Source: Bacteroides sp.
GTDB taxonomy: Bacteria; Bacteroidota; Bacteroidia; Bacteroidales; Bacteroidaceae
Length of the DNA: 64,000 nucleotides
Direction: 5' to 3'
Assembly (NCBI GenBank): GCA_022648295.1
Contig: JALCME010000001.1
Coordinates: 124,001-188,000, forward strand
Positions 18,485-26,629 of the stretch are shown one piece after another. Made by a program: the position numbers and the translations under genes. The notes under the pieces were generated by a model. It saw nothing but the letters and a program-made list of their open reading frames with translations, was not told the DNA's origin and made no database searches. Within the stretch, counting starts at the first letter, position 1. Each line of letters opens with the position of its first letter.

Positions 18485-19639
18485 ATGAGACATATTACAG
18501 TCCTTTTTTTAGCAATATTATGCAGCTGCTTTACCGCACATGCACAAACCAACACCATAGCTTACGGCATAACGAATAACATGCCAACTTTCTACAAACA
18601 GTTGAAGCAACAACTCACCTTTCCTATGGCATGGGGGAATGCTCCAGAGAAAAAATTTGGTAAATGGCGCACCAAAGCTAGAGAAGTATTAATGGAATGC
18701 ATGCAAAATATTCCCCCTGCACCTCAAAATTATAAAATGAAAGTCATTGCAGTGGAAAAGCGCAATGGATATGAAGCTCGAAAAATATTATTTAATGTAT
18801 CAGAATGGTATCAAGTGCCAGCCTATCTATTAGTACCAGAGGGAAAAGGACCATTTCCTGCCATTGTAATGCTACATGATCATGGCGCTCATTTTTCCAT
18901 AGGAAAAGAAAAGATGATCCGTCCTTTCGATGTAAAACCGGAAATCTTGGCTGATGCAAACGATTGGGCTATACGGTGCTACGAAGGGCAATATACAGGA
19001 GACTATTTCGCCCAGCACGGCTATGTTGTACTCGCCATTGATGCCTTATTCTGGGGAGAACGGGGACGGAAAGAGGGAATCAGCTATGATGGACAGCAAG
19101 CTCTTGCTTCCAATTTTTTACAGATGGGAGGATCATGGGCTGCTTTTATCAGTATGGATGATGTACGAAGCGCCGAATTTTTGTCATCTCTTCCTTTTGT
19201 TGATAAAGAGAGAGTCGGTTGTTTAGGCTTTTCAATGGGAGCTTACCGTTCATGGATGCTTTCTGCTTTGACAGACTGCATAAAAGCTTCGGCTTCTATT
19301 TGTTGGATGAACACAACAGAAGAATTAATGACTCTAACCAATAATCAAAATAAAGGTGGTTCCGCCTATTCAATGCTAATTCCCAATATTCGTAGATATA
19401 TGGACTATCCACACACCGCAAGCATAGCCTGTCCTAAACCTGCTTTATTTTTTAATGGGACTAAGGACAAACTATTTCCTGTAAATGGAGTAGAAGATGC
19501 ATATGCTACCATGCATGCCGTTTGGAAAAGTCAGCACACTGACTACAAATTAGTCACTAAACTATGGGACGAGAAGCACTTTTTCAATAAACAAATGCAA
19601 AAAGAGACTTTGGAATTCTTCGATAAATGGTTAAAATAA
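18485..19639 (+). CDS. Secreted alpha/beta-hydrolase esterase (acetyl esterase-like)
   Basis: This 384-residue protein has a signal peptide (MRHITVLFLAILCSCFTAHA). The fold is alpha/beta-hydrolase with nucleophile Ser250 in GFSMG, probable acid Asp328 (NGTKDKLFP) and His365 (DEKHFF). The oxyanion region is HDHGAHFS near 131-138. It resembles dienelactone-hydrolase/Abhydrolase_7-like esterases, often called acetyl xylan esterases in Bacteroides polysaccharide loci. The likely role is to remove acetyl or other acyl groups from pectic oligosaccharides in the periplasm. The gene diverges from the HTCS gene and converges on the pectin esterase cluster, with a strong hairpin in between. Substrate not determined. 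Confidence 0.8.
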   Translation: MRHITVLFLAILCSCFTAHAQTNTIAYGITNNMPTFYKQLKQQLTFPMAWGNAPEKKFGKWRTKAREVLMECMQNIPPAPQNYKMKVIAVEKRNGYEARKILFNVSEWYQVPAYLLVPEGKGPFPAIVMLHDHGAHFSIGKEKMIRPFDVKPEILADANDWAIRCYEGQYTGDYFAQHGYVVLAIDALFWGERGRKEGISYDGQQALASNFLQMGGSWAAFISMDDVRSAEFLSSLPFVDKERVGCLGFSMGAYRSWMLSALTDCIKASASICWMNTTEELMTLTNNQNKGGSAYSMLIPNIRRYMDYPHTASIACPKPALFFNGTKDKLFPVNGVEDAYATMHAVWKSQHTDYKLVTKLWDEKHFFNKQMQKETLEFFDKWLK

Positions 19640-19686
19640 AGTTCTAAAATTAGGAACTTCAGTCTACAAAAGCTGCATTTATGCAA

Positions 19687-19735
19687 GTGCTACCTTTTAC
19701 GACAAAAGATAAACTTTTGGTGTAAAAGGTAGCAC
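19687..19735. terminator. Bidirectional terminator between convergent esterase genes
   Basis: A 14-bp perfect stem (19687-19700 with 19722-19735, GTGCTACCTTTTAC and complement) contains an inner CAAAAG/CTTTTG stem. It lies between the esterase stop and the CE7 remnant on the other strand. Confidence 0.7.
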
Positions 19736-19761
19736 ACTTTATCTTATTAAACAATCAGTGA

Positions 19762-20114
19762 TTATTTAATAAGATGCTTTTTGATCCAGAGTAAATGACC
19801 ATATTCCGTATCTTCAGAAGTCCAATGCTCATTGATAGGGGTTATCAAAGCCTCTTTAGGACAAGCTAAAACATTGTATACAGCATAGCTGGTAGTCGGA
19901 CCACAGTCACTCCATCCTGTGGAATTCCATATTTGTAAAACTCTACTTCCACCGTAGCCTTTTCACCTGCTTTATATAACCAGTCGGCATGATTGGGCAC
20001 AGTAACCCAAAGCACATCACTTCTATAAGGATAATTTTCTGCGTGTATCCCCATTATGAAAGATGTCAGCATCAACATGAAAACAAACATCTCTTTTTTT
20101 ATTCTATTCTTCAT
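19762..20114 (-). pseudogene. Internally deleted CE7-type acetyl esterase
   Basis: The 5' part encodes a signal peptide and an N-terminus, ENYPYRSDVLWVTVPNHADW then EVEFYKYGIPQDG, of the kind that starts Bacteroides CE7 esterases. At about 19920 the frame runs into unrelated residues and stops at 19866. In another frame from about 19922 to 19762 one reads WSDCGPTTSYAVYNVL, then ITPINEHW and GHLLWIKKHLIK before a stop, which is the typical CE7 C-terminus. The middle of the enzyme, roughly 280-300 residues including the serine nucleophile, is missing and the join is out of frame. It lies 28 bases downstream of the CE12-CE8 gene on the same strand, so it was probably the last gene of that operon. 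It cannot encode an active esterase. The intact esterase at 18485-19639 may supply the function. Confidence 0.8.
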
Positions 20115-20142
20115 TGATATATAATTTAGAAGGTTTTTATTT

Positions 20143-21915
20143 TCAACGTTTTATATTCAATAAGCGATTCCCGCTCTTTATAGGATTCCAACCGTCATTT
20201 CCAGCCAATACGGTATCCATTTCATAACCTTTTAAATTTTTCAACTGATGAGAAAATGAAACACGTGCCTTAGGATTAGCCCCTTCACCGGAACTTTTAT
20301 ACTCTGCATAGAAAACAGTCTTCTCGGTATCTTTCTGGTCCCAGTTATTCCATCCCTCCGGCGCAATATGCTTACCCAACTTACATCGAATGAAAACGGC
20401 TTGTGCATAGGGTCTCCATGGACGGGATAGATAAACTTTCTTCACTCCACCATCAGCAGTCAATGTACAATCATAAAAAACATAGCCATACTTTTGCCCC
20501 CGATCGGTAGAGGGAGCTGTAACATAGCCGTCGCCCTTACTATGAATATGACAACGATTAAATACAGCTGTAGACCAGCCAAATATAAAATCAACTGTCC
20601 CTTCAATATAACAATCTTCATAATATTGACGGCAGTCTTTCCCATAAGTGTAAAGTGTATCTTGAAAGCCGAGAAAACGGCAATTTTTGAAATAAACACG
20701 ATCCGCACTCACAAAGCAGGCAACCGCTTGCCCCACTGGTCCGGAAGTATTTTCAAAGGTTATGTTTTCAGCATAAAAATCCGGTGCATAAATATAACAG
20801 GAAGATGAGCCGGAGGTTCCTTTGTTTTCTCCAAAAAGATTTGGCTTATTTGCATAATCATCATAAGAAAGAATAGCTCCATCTTGTCCTATCAAAGAAA
20901 TATTGATCTTGCTTTCCGGCACCACGATTTTCTCCTTATACACTCCTTTACGGACTAATATGGTAGTACGTACATTCTTTCGAAAATCAGGTACAGCATT
21001 AATAGCTTCCTGAATACTAAAAAAATCACCACTTCCATCTTTAGCTACAACAAAATCGTAATGACGAATATATTGAGCTAACTCCAGAACAGCCTTTGCT
21101 ATAGCATCGACAGTAAGTCCAGTTATCAAACGCGCACCATGAATATTCAAGTGAGTATTATCCTCACGACCTTTTGGGCAAGCAAGTACTTCATTAGCAG
21201 GAACCCACATATAAAGTTTTTTAGATTCAACCGGGCCCATGCCCTCTACTAAATCGTGGGTAATCTTATTCATATCTACAAATGGAACATTTAATTCTTC
21301 CGCTACATTGCGTGGAGAATCCAAATAAGCTCCATGAGTATCAATAAGTTTTTCACCTGTTCCGGTGATCGAGTCTTCAGATGATCTTTTCTCCTTCACA
21401 GAGACACTATTCCGAAAATCATCTTGTTGTACTGCTTCTTTGACTGTTACAGCAGAAAAAGTGTTTCCTCCAAAATTACGACGAACAATTGAATTAAACA
21501 GGACCGGAATACCTCCTTTAGCCCTTGTTTCGTTCACAAAGCGCCTTAAATTCACATCAAATGTACCTCCTGGATCTGTATGACGTTTTACATCCGGCTT
21601 TTCGTCATTATGTCCAAACTGTATAAACACATAATCCCCCTTTTTAACTTGGGAAATCACTTGCTCCCAACGCCCCTCATCAATAAAGCTCTTCGAACTT
21701 CGGCCATTTACCGCATGATTATCTATCTGAATATTCTCAGAAAAGAAACCAGGTAACATCTGTCCCCACCCCCTTTCCAAATTACCACCGGTAAGCACTT
21801 TGTTTGCCATTGTAGAATCACCTATCATAAAAATGGTGATTGTGGACTTTTCATCAGCTTTAAAAGCCGATAATAAGAAAAATAAGCCTGCTAATAATAT
21901 CAACTTCTGTCTCAT
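20143..21915 (-). CDS. Bifunctional CE12 acetylesterase - CE8 pectin methylesterase
   Basis: This 590-residue secreted fusion has a signal at 1-20. Residues ~24-280 are an SGNH rhamnogalacturonan acetylesterase (CE12), with Ser34 in IGDST, Gly71 in NGRSSKSF, Asn103 in GHND, and Asp252/His255 in DNTHLNIHG. Residues ~288-590 are a CE8 beta-helix, with Asp419 in GFQDTLYT, Asp442 in VDFIFG and the arginine of SRPWRPY. One polypeptide can therefore remove acetyl esters and methyl esters from the same pectin chain. The gene precedes the CE7 remnant and is divergent from the kdgF-like gene. Catalytic residues of both halves are present. Fusions of this kind occur in Bacteroides. Confidence 0.93.
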   Translation of the reverse strand: MRQKLILLAGLFFLLSAFKADEKSTITIFMIGDSTMANKVLTGGNLERGWGQMLPGFFSENIQIDNHAVNGRSSKSFIDEGRWEQVISQVKKGDYVFIQFGHNDEKPDVKRHTDPGGTFDVNLRRFVNETRAKGGIPVLFNSIVRRNFGGNTFSAVTVKEAVQQDDFRNSVSVKEKRSSEDSITGTGEKLIDTHGAYLDSPRNVAEELNVPFVDMNKITHDLVEGMGPVESKKLYMWVPANEVLACPKGREDNTHLNIHGARLITGLTVDAIAKAVLELAQYIRHYDFVVAKDGSGDFFSIQEAINAVPDFRKNVRTTILVRKGVYKEKIVVPESKINISLIGQDGAILSYDDYANKPNLFGENKGTSGSSSCYIYAPDFYAENITFENTSGPVGQAVACFVSADRVYFKNCRFLGFQDTLYTYGKDCRQYYEDCYIEGTVDFIFGWSTAVFNRCHIHSKGDGYVTAPSTDRGQKYGYVFYDCTLTADGGVKKVYLSRPWRPYAQAVFIRCKLGKHIAPEGWNNWDQKDTEKTVFYAEYKSSGEGANPKARVSFSHQLKNLKGYEMDTVLAGNDGWNPIKSGNRLLNIKR

Positions 21916-22010
21916 AATCTATATAACTATCATCAATCTTGCCAGTTTCCACATTATACATCATAACGTACTAAAAGAGCTCACAAATAGTAAAAACGTT
22001 ATTTTAATTA

Positions 22011-22018
22011 TATCTTTG
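22011..22018 (+). promoter_or_regulatory. -7 box of the kdgF-like gene
   Basis: TATCTTTG matches TAnnTTTG, 28 bases before the ATG at 22047, in the 131-base gap between divergent pectin genes. No -33 TTTG is present at the expected distance, so activation by a regulator is likely. Confidence 0.5.
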
Positions 22019-22046
22019 CACAAAAAGGAACAAAATAACACATCCA

Positions 22047-22394
22047 ATGAAAAAAACAAGAAGCCATTCTTTTATCCAAGAAAAAGAAACAGCATGGGAA
22101 CCTGCCGGCGAAGGTGTCACCCGCCAAATTATGGGATATGATGGGCAAATCATGCTAGTAAAAGTTAAATTTACCAAGGGAGCCATTGGAACTCCACATA
22201 CCCATTATCACACGCAAACTACTTATGTGGCAAGTGGCGTATTTGAATTCACCGTTAATGGTGAAAAGCAAATTGTAAAGGCCGGAGACGGAATCTACAT
22301 GGAACCTGATGCAGAACATGGCTGTATCTGTCTGGAAGCAGGCATTTTAATAGACTGCTTTAGTCCCATGAGAGCCGATTTCCTTAAACTTTAA
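22047..22394 (+). CDS. kdgF: KdgF-like cupin, unsaturated uronate linearisation
   Basis: This 115-residue single-domain cupin has no signal peptide, so it is cytoplasmic. The metal site is His51, His53, Gln57 and His91 (THYHTQTTYV, EHGCICLEAG), set between YDGQIMLVKV and GEKQIVKAGDGIYM. The whole pattern, including the ending DCFSPMRADFL, follows KdgF, which converts 4,5-unsaturated galacturonate released by lyases and GH105 enzymes to its linear keto form. It lies between CE12-CE8, CE8 and GH105 genes, which supports that role. It has its own promoter on the plus strand, while its neighbours read from the minus strand. Confidence 0.85.
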   Translation: MKKTRSHSFIQEKETAWEPAGEGVTRQIMGYDGQIMLVKVKFTKGAIGTPHTHYHTQTTYVASGVFEFTVNGEKQIVKAGDGIYMEPDAEHGCICLEAGILIDCFSPMRADFLKL

Positions 22395-22426
22395 CAAAAA
22401 GACAGTGTTATAAAGTGCACTTGTTT

Positions 22427-23401
22427 TTACCGGCAAGGATTCCATTTCTTACACATGCTAAAGATATATTCGGGATCGCTATATTTTGCTGCTTCCTTTT
22501 TAGAAAGTAGCTTAGCCCATTTTACACGACCTGTAAAAACTGCACCATCTCCCGTACTCCCATATTCAGCATAGCGGGCTGTTTTTTCATTTTCCGGATT
22601 TCTCCAATTCTCCCAACCTGCCGGACAAATATGCTTGCCCATCTCACAATTAATAAAAGCAACAAAGGCATATGGACGCCACGGACGTCCCAAATAGACT
22701 TTATCAACACCGGGAGCAGCTGTCAACTTGCAATCTTTAAAGACATATCCTACCTCCACATCTTTAGGAGTAGAAGCGGCCGTAACATAAGAATTACGCT
22801 TGCTGTATATAGTGCAATGTTCAAAAAGAACTGTAGAAGGACCAAAAATAAAATCAGTGGTTCCTTCAATATAGCAATCTAAAAAATAGAGACAAGTACC
22901 ACCAGCTCCGGTATAAATTGTATCTTGATTTCCTAAAAAACGGCAATTAATAAAGACTAGTCTATCACCCTCCGTATGAAGCGCAACGGCTTGCCCCAAC
23001 TGAGCAGCATTGTTTTCAATCGTCAGATTCTTGAAAGTAATATTGCTACCTTCCACTTTGACAGTATAAGTACGAAATGTTCCCATTTTATTAATGTTAG
23101 CATGATCATCATAAGTGATAATCGTTTTGTCTGCACTCTCACCTATGAAGTCTACATTTTTCAACCAAGAGGGAACCACTAATTTCTCTTTATAAAGTCC
23201 ATTCTTAATGCGAACCGTTACTTTATAATCCATAAAAGCACGGATACCCTCCATTGCCTCGGCCAAAGTCCGATAATCCCCCGTACCGTCACGAGCTACA
23301 ACAATTGTATCCTTCCACTGATCTTTTGCAGCCAGCGGTAGTACCCCGCTAAATAACATTTCCACTCCAATGAGCCAATAACACAAAAAAATCTTTTTCA
23401 T
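22427..23401 (-). CDS. CE8 pectin methylesterase
   Basis: This 324-residue secreted beta-helix enzyme has a signal peptide ending near PLAAKD. Mature CE8 motifs are VARDGTGDYRTLAEAM at the N-terminus, Asp160 in GNQDTIYT (acid/base), Asp183 in TTDFIFG (nucleophile) and the arginine in GRPWRPY. It hydrolyses methyl esters of homogalacturonan so that lyases can act. Its stop lies 33 bases from the convergent kdgF-like stop, and only 2 bases separate it from the GH105 gene upstream, so it is cotranscribed with GH105. It is a second methylesterase next to the CE12-CE8 fusion; the two may differ in chain length or position preferred. Confidence 0.93.
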   Translation of the reverse strand: MKKIFLCYWLIGVEMLFSGVLPLAAKDQWKDTIVVARDGTGDYRTLAEAMEGIRAFMDYKVTVRIKNGLYKEKLVVPSWLKNVDFIGESADKTIITYDDHANINKMGTFRTYTVKVEGSNITFKNLTIENNAAQLGQAVALHTEGDRLVFINCRFLGNQDTIYTGAGGTCLYFLDCYIEGTTDFIFGPSTVLFEHCTIYSKRNSYVTAASTPKDVEVGYVFKDCKLTAAPGVDKVYLGRPWRPYAFVAFINCEMGKHICPAGWENWRNPENEKTARYAEYGSTGDGAVFTGRVKWAKLLSKKEAAKYSDPEYIFSMCKKWNPCR

Positions 23402-23403
23402 AC

Positions 23404-24621
23404 TTATTTTTGATTAACAATTTCTTTCACCTGTTGAAGGCGTTCCCATTCCAAACTCGCCATAATAAACGGAGCAACAGCTTTCGCATCATTGCTACGG
23501 ATGGTTTCATGTATATAATAAGAATAATCTCCCATCCGGTAATTCTTTCCTCCCAAACCAGCAACAGCGCATGCCTTGGTTATTGTAACCAGACCATTCT
23601 TATCTACTTTAATAAAGTTCTTGAGAATTCCCTGATAACCTTTAATGGCTACCTCCAAATATGATCGATCAATATATCCCATACGGACGGCCTTAAATAA
23701 AGCATAAACAAACATGGTAGAACATGAAGACTCCAAATAGTTACCTTTTTCTCCACTCTTATCCAATACTTGATACCAAACCCCGGCTTTAGGATCTTGC
23801 AAACGCTTCAATTGAAATGCTATATTATTTAAAATCACTAACATAGAATCCCTTCCGGCTTCATGTTTTGGAATAAAGTCCAAGGCATCTACAAAAGCCA
23901 TAGCATACCACCCCATAGCGCGTCCCCAACTATGTTGGGATTGTCCGGTTACAGGATTAGCCCAACGCTCTTGACGACTAACATCACACGCATGGCGATA
24001 GAGCCCTGTTTCAGAATCATAAGTATGACGGGCTACAGTCAAGAATTGGTTAACGATATCTTGATAGTCTTTCACTCTATTATTCCGAAAAGCATATTCC
24101 GCATAAAACGGCGTTCCCATATAAAGTCCGTCAAGCCACATCTGATGTGGATATATTTTTTTGTGCCAGAAGCCTCCGTCCGCATTACGCGGATGCGTAT
24201 CTAGTTGACTGCGAAGCAAATCAAGTGCTTTTCCATACTTATCATTTTTTGTCTGCTCGTATATACGGAACAAAAATTTGCCGGAATTCAAACGGTCTAT
24301 ATTATATTCTTTTAATTTATAAGTTTCAATATTTCCATCATCATGTACCATCGTATCAGCATAAGCCAATGCGTACTTAAATATTTTAGAATCACCATAA
24401 GTGTCATATACATCAAGCATTGATTGTAATTCCAATCCATGACAATAATCCCATTTCAATGTTTTCTGGAAATCAAGTTGCCAAGCTTCAGGGCAACGAA
24501 TCATTTCCGATTGTACCATTCGTACAGACCAAGGTTGATAAGAATTGACCTGCTGAGCCAACAAACTGGTAGAGCCAAGTATCACACCTAGTGCAATAGA
24601 TTTACAAAACAGTTTCTTCAT
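23404..24621 (-). CDS. GH105 unsaturated rhamnogalacturonyl/galacturonyl hydrolase
   Basis: This 405-residue protein has a signal peptide (SIALGVILGSTSLLA). The fold is an (alpha/alpha)6 barrel of the YteR type. Asp164 in MWLDGLYMGTPF corresponds to the catalytic aspartate of the family, and SWGRAMGWYAMAFVDAL is diagnostic. It removes the terminal 4,5-unsaturated galacturonate from lyase products by hydration of the double bond. The signal peptide suggests it acts in the periplasm. It is first in an operon with CE8, and its released sugar feeds the KdgF-like enzyme and the hexuronate transporter encoded next door. Confidence 0.93.
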   Translation of the reverse strand: MKKLFCKSIALGVILGSTSLLAQQVNSYQPWSVRMVQSEMIRCPEAWQLDFQKTLKWDYCHGLELQSMLDVYDTYGDSKIFKYALAYADTMVHDDGNIETYKLKEYNIDRLNSGKFLFRIYEQTKNDKYGKALDLLRSQLDTHPRNADGGFWHKKIYPHQMWLDGLYMGTPFYAEYAFRNNRVKDYQDIVNQFLTVARHTYDSETGLYRHACDVSRQERWANPVTGQSQHSWGRAMGWYAMAFVDALDFIPKHEAGRDSMLVILNNIAFQLKRLQDPKAGVWYQVLDKSGEKGNYLESSCSTMFVYALFKAVRMGYIDRSYLEVAIKGYQGILKNFIKVDKNGLVTITKACAVAGLGGKNYRMGDYSYYIHETIRSNDAKAVAPFIMASLEWERLQQVKEIVNQK

Positions 24622-24665
24622 TTCACTTTTTTATTATTGGAAAATAGATTTCCGTGGTTGTTGTG

Positions 24666-24673
24666 CAAAAATA
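24666..24673 (-). promoter_or_regulatory. -7 box of the GH105-CE8 operon
   Basis: Read on the minus strand this is TATTTTTG (TAnnTTTG), about 45 bases from the GH105 start. A short perfect inverted repeat, GTCGA/TCGAC (24694-24707), lies just upstream and could be an operator. Confidence 0.5.
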
Positions 24674-24852
24674 ACCATTCCCTTTTTCTTCTTTGTCGAT
24701 TTTTCGACTGAAAAAGTGTATTATTTATCTTATGTATTTCAAAAATCGATCGAATTCGTGTACGGAAACAGCATTTGCCGTGCGCGATAACGTTTTTTGT
24801 GTCTTTATTTATAACCTTAGGACAAAAATCTTAGCAAAATAGACAAAAATCT

Positions 24853-24884
24853 ATTGATAGACACCAAAGTATTATGTATTTTTG
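24853..24884 (+). promoter_or_regulatory. Promoter of the hexuronate transporter gene
   Basis: TATTTTTG at 24877-24884 matches the -7 box. ATTG at 24853-24856, 20 bases upstream, is one base from the -33 TTTG. The 304-base intergenic region otherwise shows no gene. Confidence 0.55.
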
Positions 24885-24925
24885 GCCTCAAGAATTAAGT
24901 ATTTTAATAATTTAAGTCACGTATC

Positions 24926-26398
24926 ATGATTACAAATCAAAATGTACTAAAGAAAATGACCAACTACAGATGGGCAATCTGTGCGATGTTATTTTTTGCG
25001 ACAACAGTAAACTACCTTGACCGGCAAGTGCTTTCTTTAACGTGGAAAGACTTTATTGCCCCGGAATTCCATTGGACCGATAATGATTACGGCACAATCA
25101 CTTCAATCTTTTCTATTATCTATGCTGTAGGTATGCTATTTGCAGGTCGTTTCATTGATTGGATGGGAACCCGCAAAGGGTACTTATGGTCAATAGGAAT
25201 ATGGTCATTGGGTGCCTGCCTTCACGCATTATGCGGCTATGCAACGGAAATGTGGGTAGGTTTGAACAATCCGGACGCCATGATCGAAATTCAAAAAGGA
25301 TCGGCATTAGCACTAACCATATCAACGGTAAGCGTGTATTTCTTCATTGCCGCCCGTTTTGTATTGGCATTAGGTGAAGCCGGAAACTTTCCTGCCGCTA
25401 TAAAGGTCACCGCAGAATATTTTCCTAAGAAGGATAGGGCTTACGCCACCAGTATATTCAATGCCGGCGCTACAGTAGGTGCCCTCGGAGCACCTCTTAC
25501 TATTCCACCATTGGCTAATTACTTTAAAAGCATAGGAGTTGGAAATGGTTGGGAAATGGCTTTTATCGTTATCGGAGCACTTGGTTTCCTCTGGATGGGT
25601 TTATGGGTCTTTATGTATGAGGAACCCTCTAAAAGCAAACATGTAAACGAAGCTGAATTGAAATATATAGAACAAGACAAGGATGAAGAAGGACAGCAGG
25701 AGGCTAAAGTAGAGAAAAAAGAAAAGAAAATGAGTTTCAAGCAATGCTTTACTTACAAACAGACTTGGGCTTTTGCTTTCGGCAAATTTATGACTGATGG
25801 CGTATGGTGGTTCTTCCTCTTCTGGACTCCAGCCTATATCAGTGACGTATATGGTTTTTCATCAGATAGCCACACAGCCATGCTACTCATCTTTGTTTTG
25901 TACGCTATCACAATGCTATCTATTTACGGAGGTAAATTACCAACTATCATTATCAATAAGACGGGATTAAATCCCTATGCGGCGCGCATGCGCGCGATGT
26001 TAATATTCGCCTTCTTCCCGCTTCTAGCTCTATTTGCTCAACCATTAGGTGCTTACTCTTATTGGTATCCTATCATCATTATCGGTATAGCAGGAGCAGC
26101 TCATCAGTCATGGTCAGCAAATATATTCTCTACTGTAAGTGATATGTTCCCCAAAAGTGCAATTGCAACAGTAACAGGAATAGGCGGTATGGCTGGAGGT
26201 GTAGGTTCCTTCCTTATTAATAAAGGATCTGGAATGCTGTTTACTTTCTCTGGAGATACCGATATGGTATTTATGGGATTTCATGGAAAAGCGGCCGGAT
26301 ACTTCATCATATTCTGTATATGCGCAGTAGCCTATCTCATCGGTTGGACCGTAATGAAGATTTTGGTTCCTAAATACAAACCTATTATTTTAGAATAA
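24926..26398 (+). CDS. exuT: MFS hexuronate transporter, ExuT-like
   Basis: This 490-residue inner-membrane protein has about 12 transmembrane segments and belongs to the anion:cation symporter branch of MFS. The signature NYLDRQVLSL follows the first helix, and RFVLALGEAGNFPAAIK lies in helix 4, as in ExuT and related hexuronate permeases. The long central loop (~235-265) is highly charged and lysine/glutamate-rich. It would import galacturonate or glucuronate, or the keto-uronates from lyase products, from the periplasm. Its place beside GH105, KdgF and methylesterase genes supports hexuronate as substrate. It has its own promoter and a terminator follows. Confidence 0.88.
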   Translation: MITNQNVLKKMTNYRWAICAMLFFATTVNYLDRQVLSLTWKDFIAPEFHWTDNDYGTITSIFSIIYAVGMLFAGRFIDWMGTRKGYLWSIGIWSLGACLHALCGYATEMWVGLNNPDAMIEIQKGSALALTISTVSVYFFIAARFVLALGEAGNFPAAIKVTAEYFPKKDRAYATSIFNAGATVGALGAPLTIPPLANYFKSIGVGNGWEMAFIVIGALGFLWMGLWVFMYEEPSKSKHVNEAELKYIEQDKDEEGQQEAKVEKKEKKMSFKQCFTYKQTWAFAFGKFMTDGVWWFFLFWTPAYISDVYGFSSDSHTAMLLIFVLYAITMLSIYGGKLPTIIINKTGLNPYAARMRAMLIFAFFPLLALFAQPLGAYSYWYPIIIIGIAGAAHQSWSANIFSTVSDMFPKSAIATVTGIGGMAGGVGSFLINKGSGMLFTFSGDTDMVFMGFHGKAAGYFIIFCICAVAYLIGWTVMKILVPKYKPIILE

Positions 26399-26414
26399 GA
26401 TATATGTCCTAAGA

Positions 26415-26446
26415 AAAAGAGGCTACCTTAAAGGGTAACCTCTTTT
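26415..26446 (+). terminator. Terminator of the transporter gene
   Basis: Arms AAAAGAGG-TACC (26415-26427) and GGTAACCTCTTTT (26434-26446) pair with one mismatch, 16 bases after the stop, and end in a T-run. Confidence 0.75.
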
Positions 26447-26484
26447 ATATCTATGGGAACTAGTATTCTACACTCTGATACAAT

Positions 26485-26551
26485 AAAAAAGGGAAGTCTC
26501 ACGACTTCCACAATTTTTCTAACCTTAAATCTAAATCTCTATGAAAAAAAC
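26485..26551 (-). ncRNA. Candidate small RNA with its own promoter and terminator
   Basis: On the minus strand a -7 box is followed by ~65 bases without a reading frame. They end in a perfect hairpin, GGAAGTC/GACTTCC with loop GTGA (26492-26509), and a run of six T (26490-26485). This is the layout of an independent short transcript. I believe similar blocks recur in other Bacteroides intergenic regions but could not check. Alternatively the hairpin is only the terminator of the helicase gene that ends at 26630. Confidence 0.5.
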
Positions 26552-26557
26552 GTAGTG

Positions 26558-26565
26558 CAAAGATA
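26558..26565 (-). promoter_or_regulatory. -7 box of the candidate small RNA
   Basis: Read on the minus strand this is TATCTTTG, an exact TAnnTTTG match, located between the helicase stop and the hairpin. No -33 TTTG is evident. Confidence 0.5.
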
Positions 26566-26629
26566 TAGGTTTATATTAAGTACAGGTATTAATAAAACAT
26601 ATAAAGGAAAGTTTAATCTTTAAGATTTA

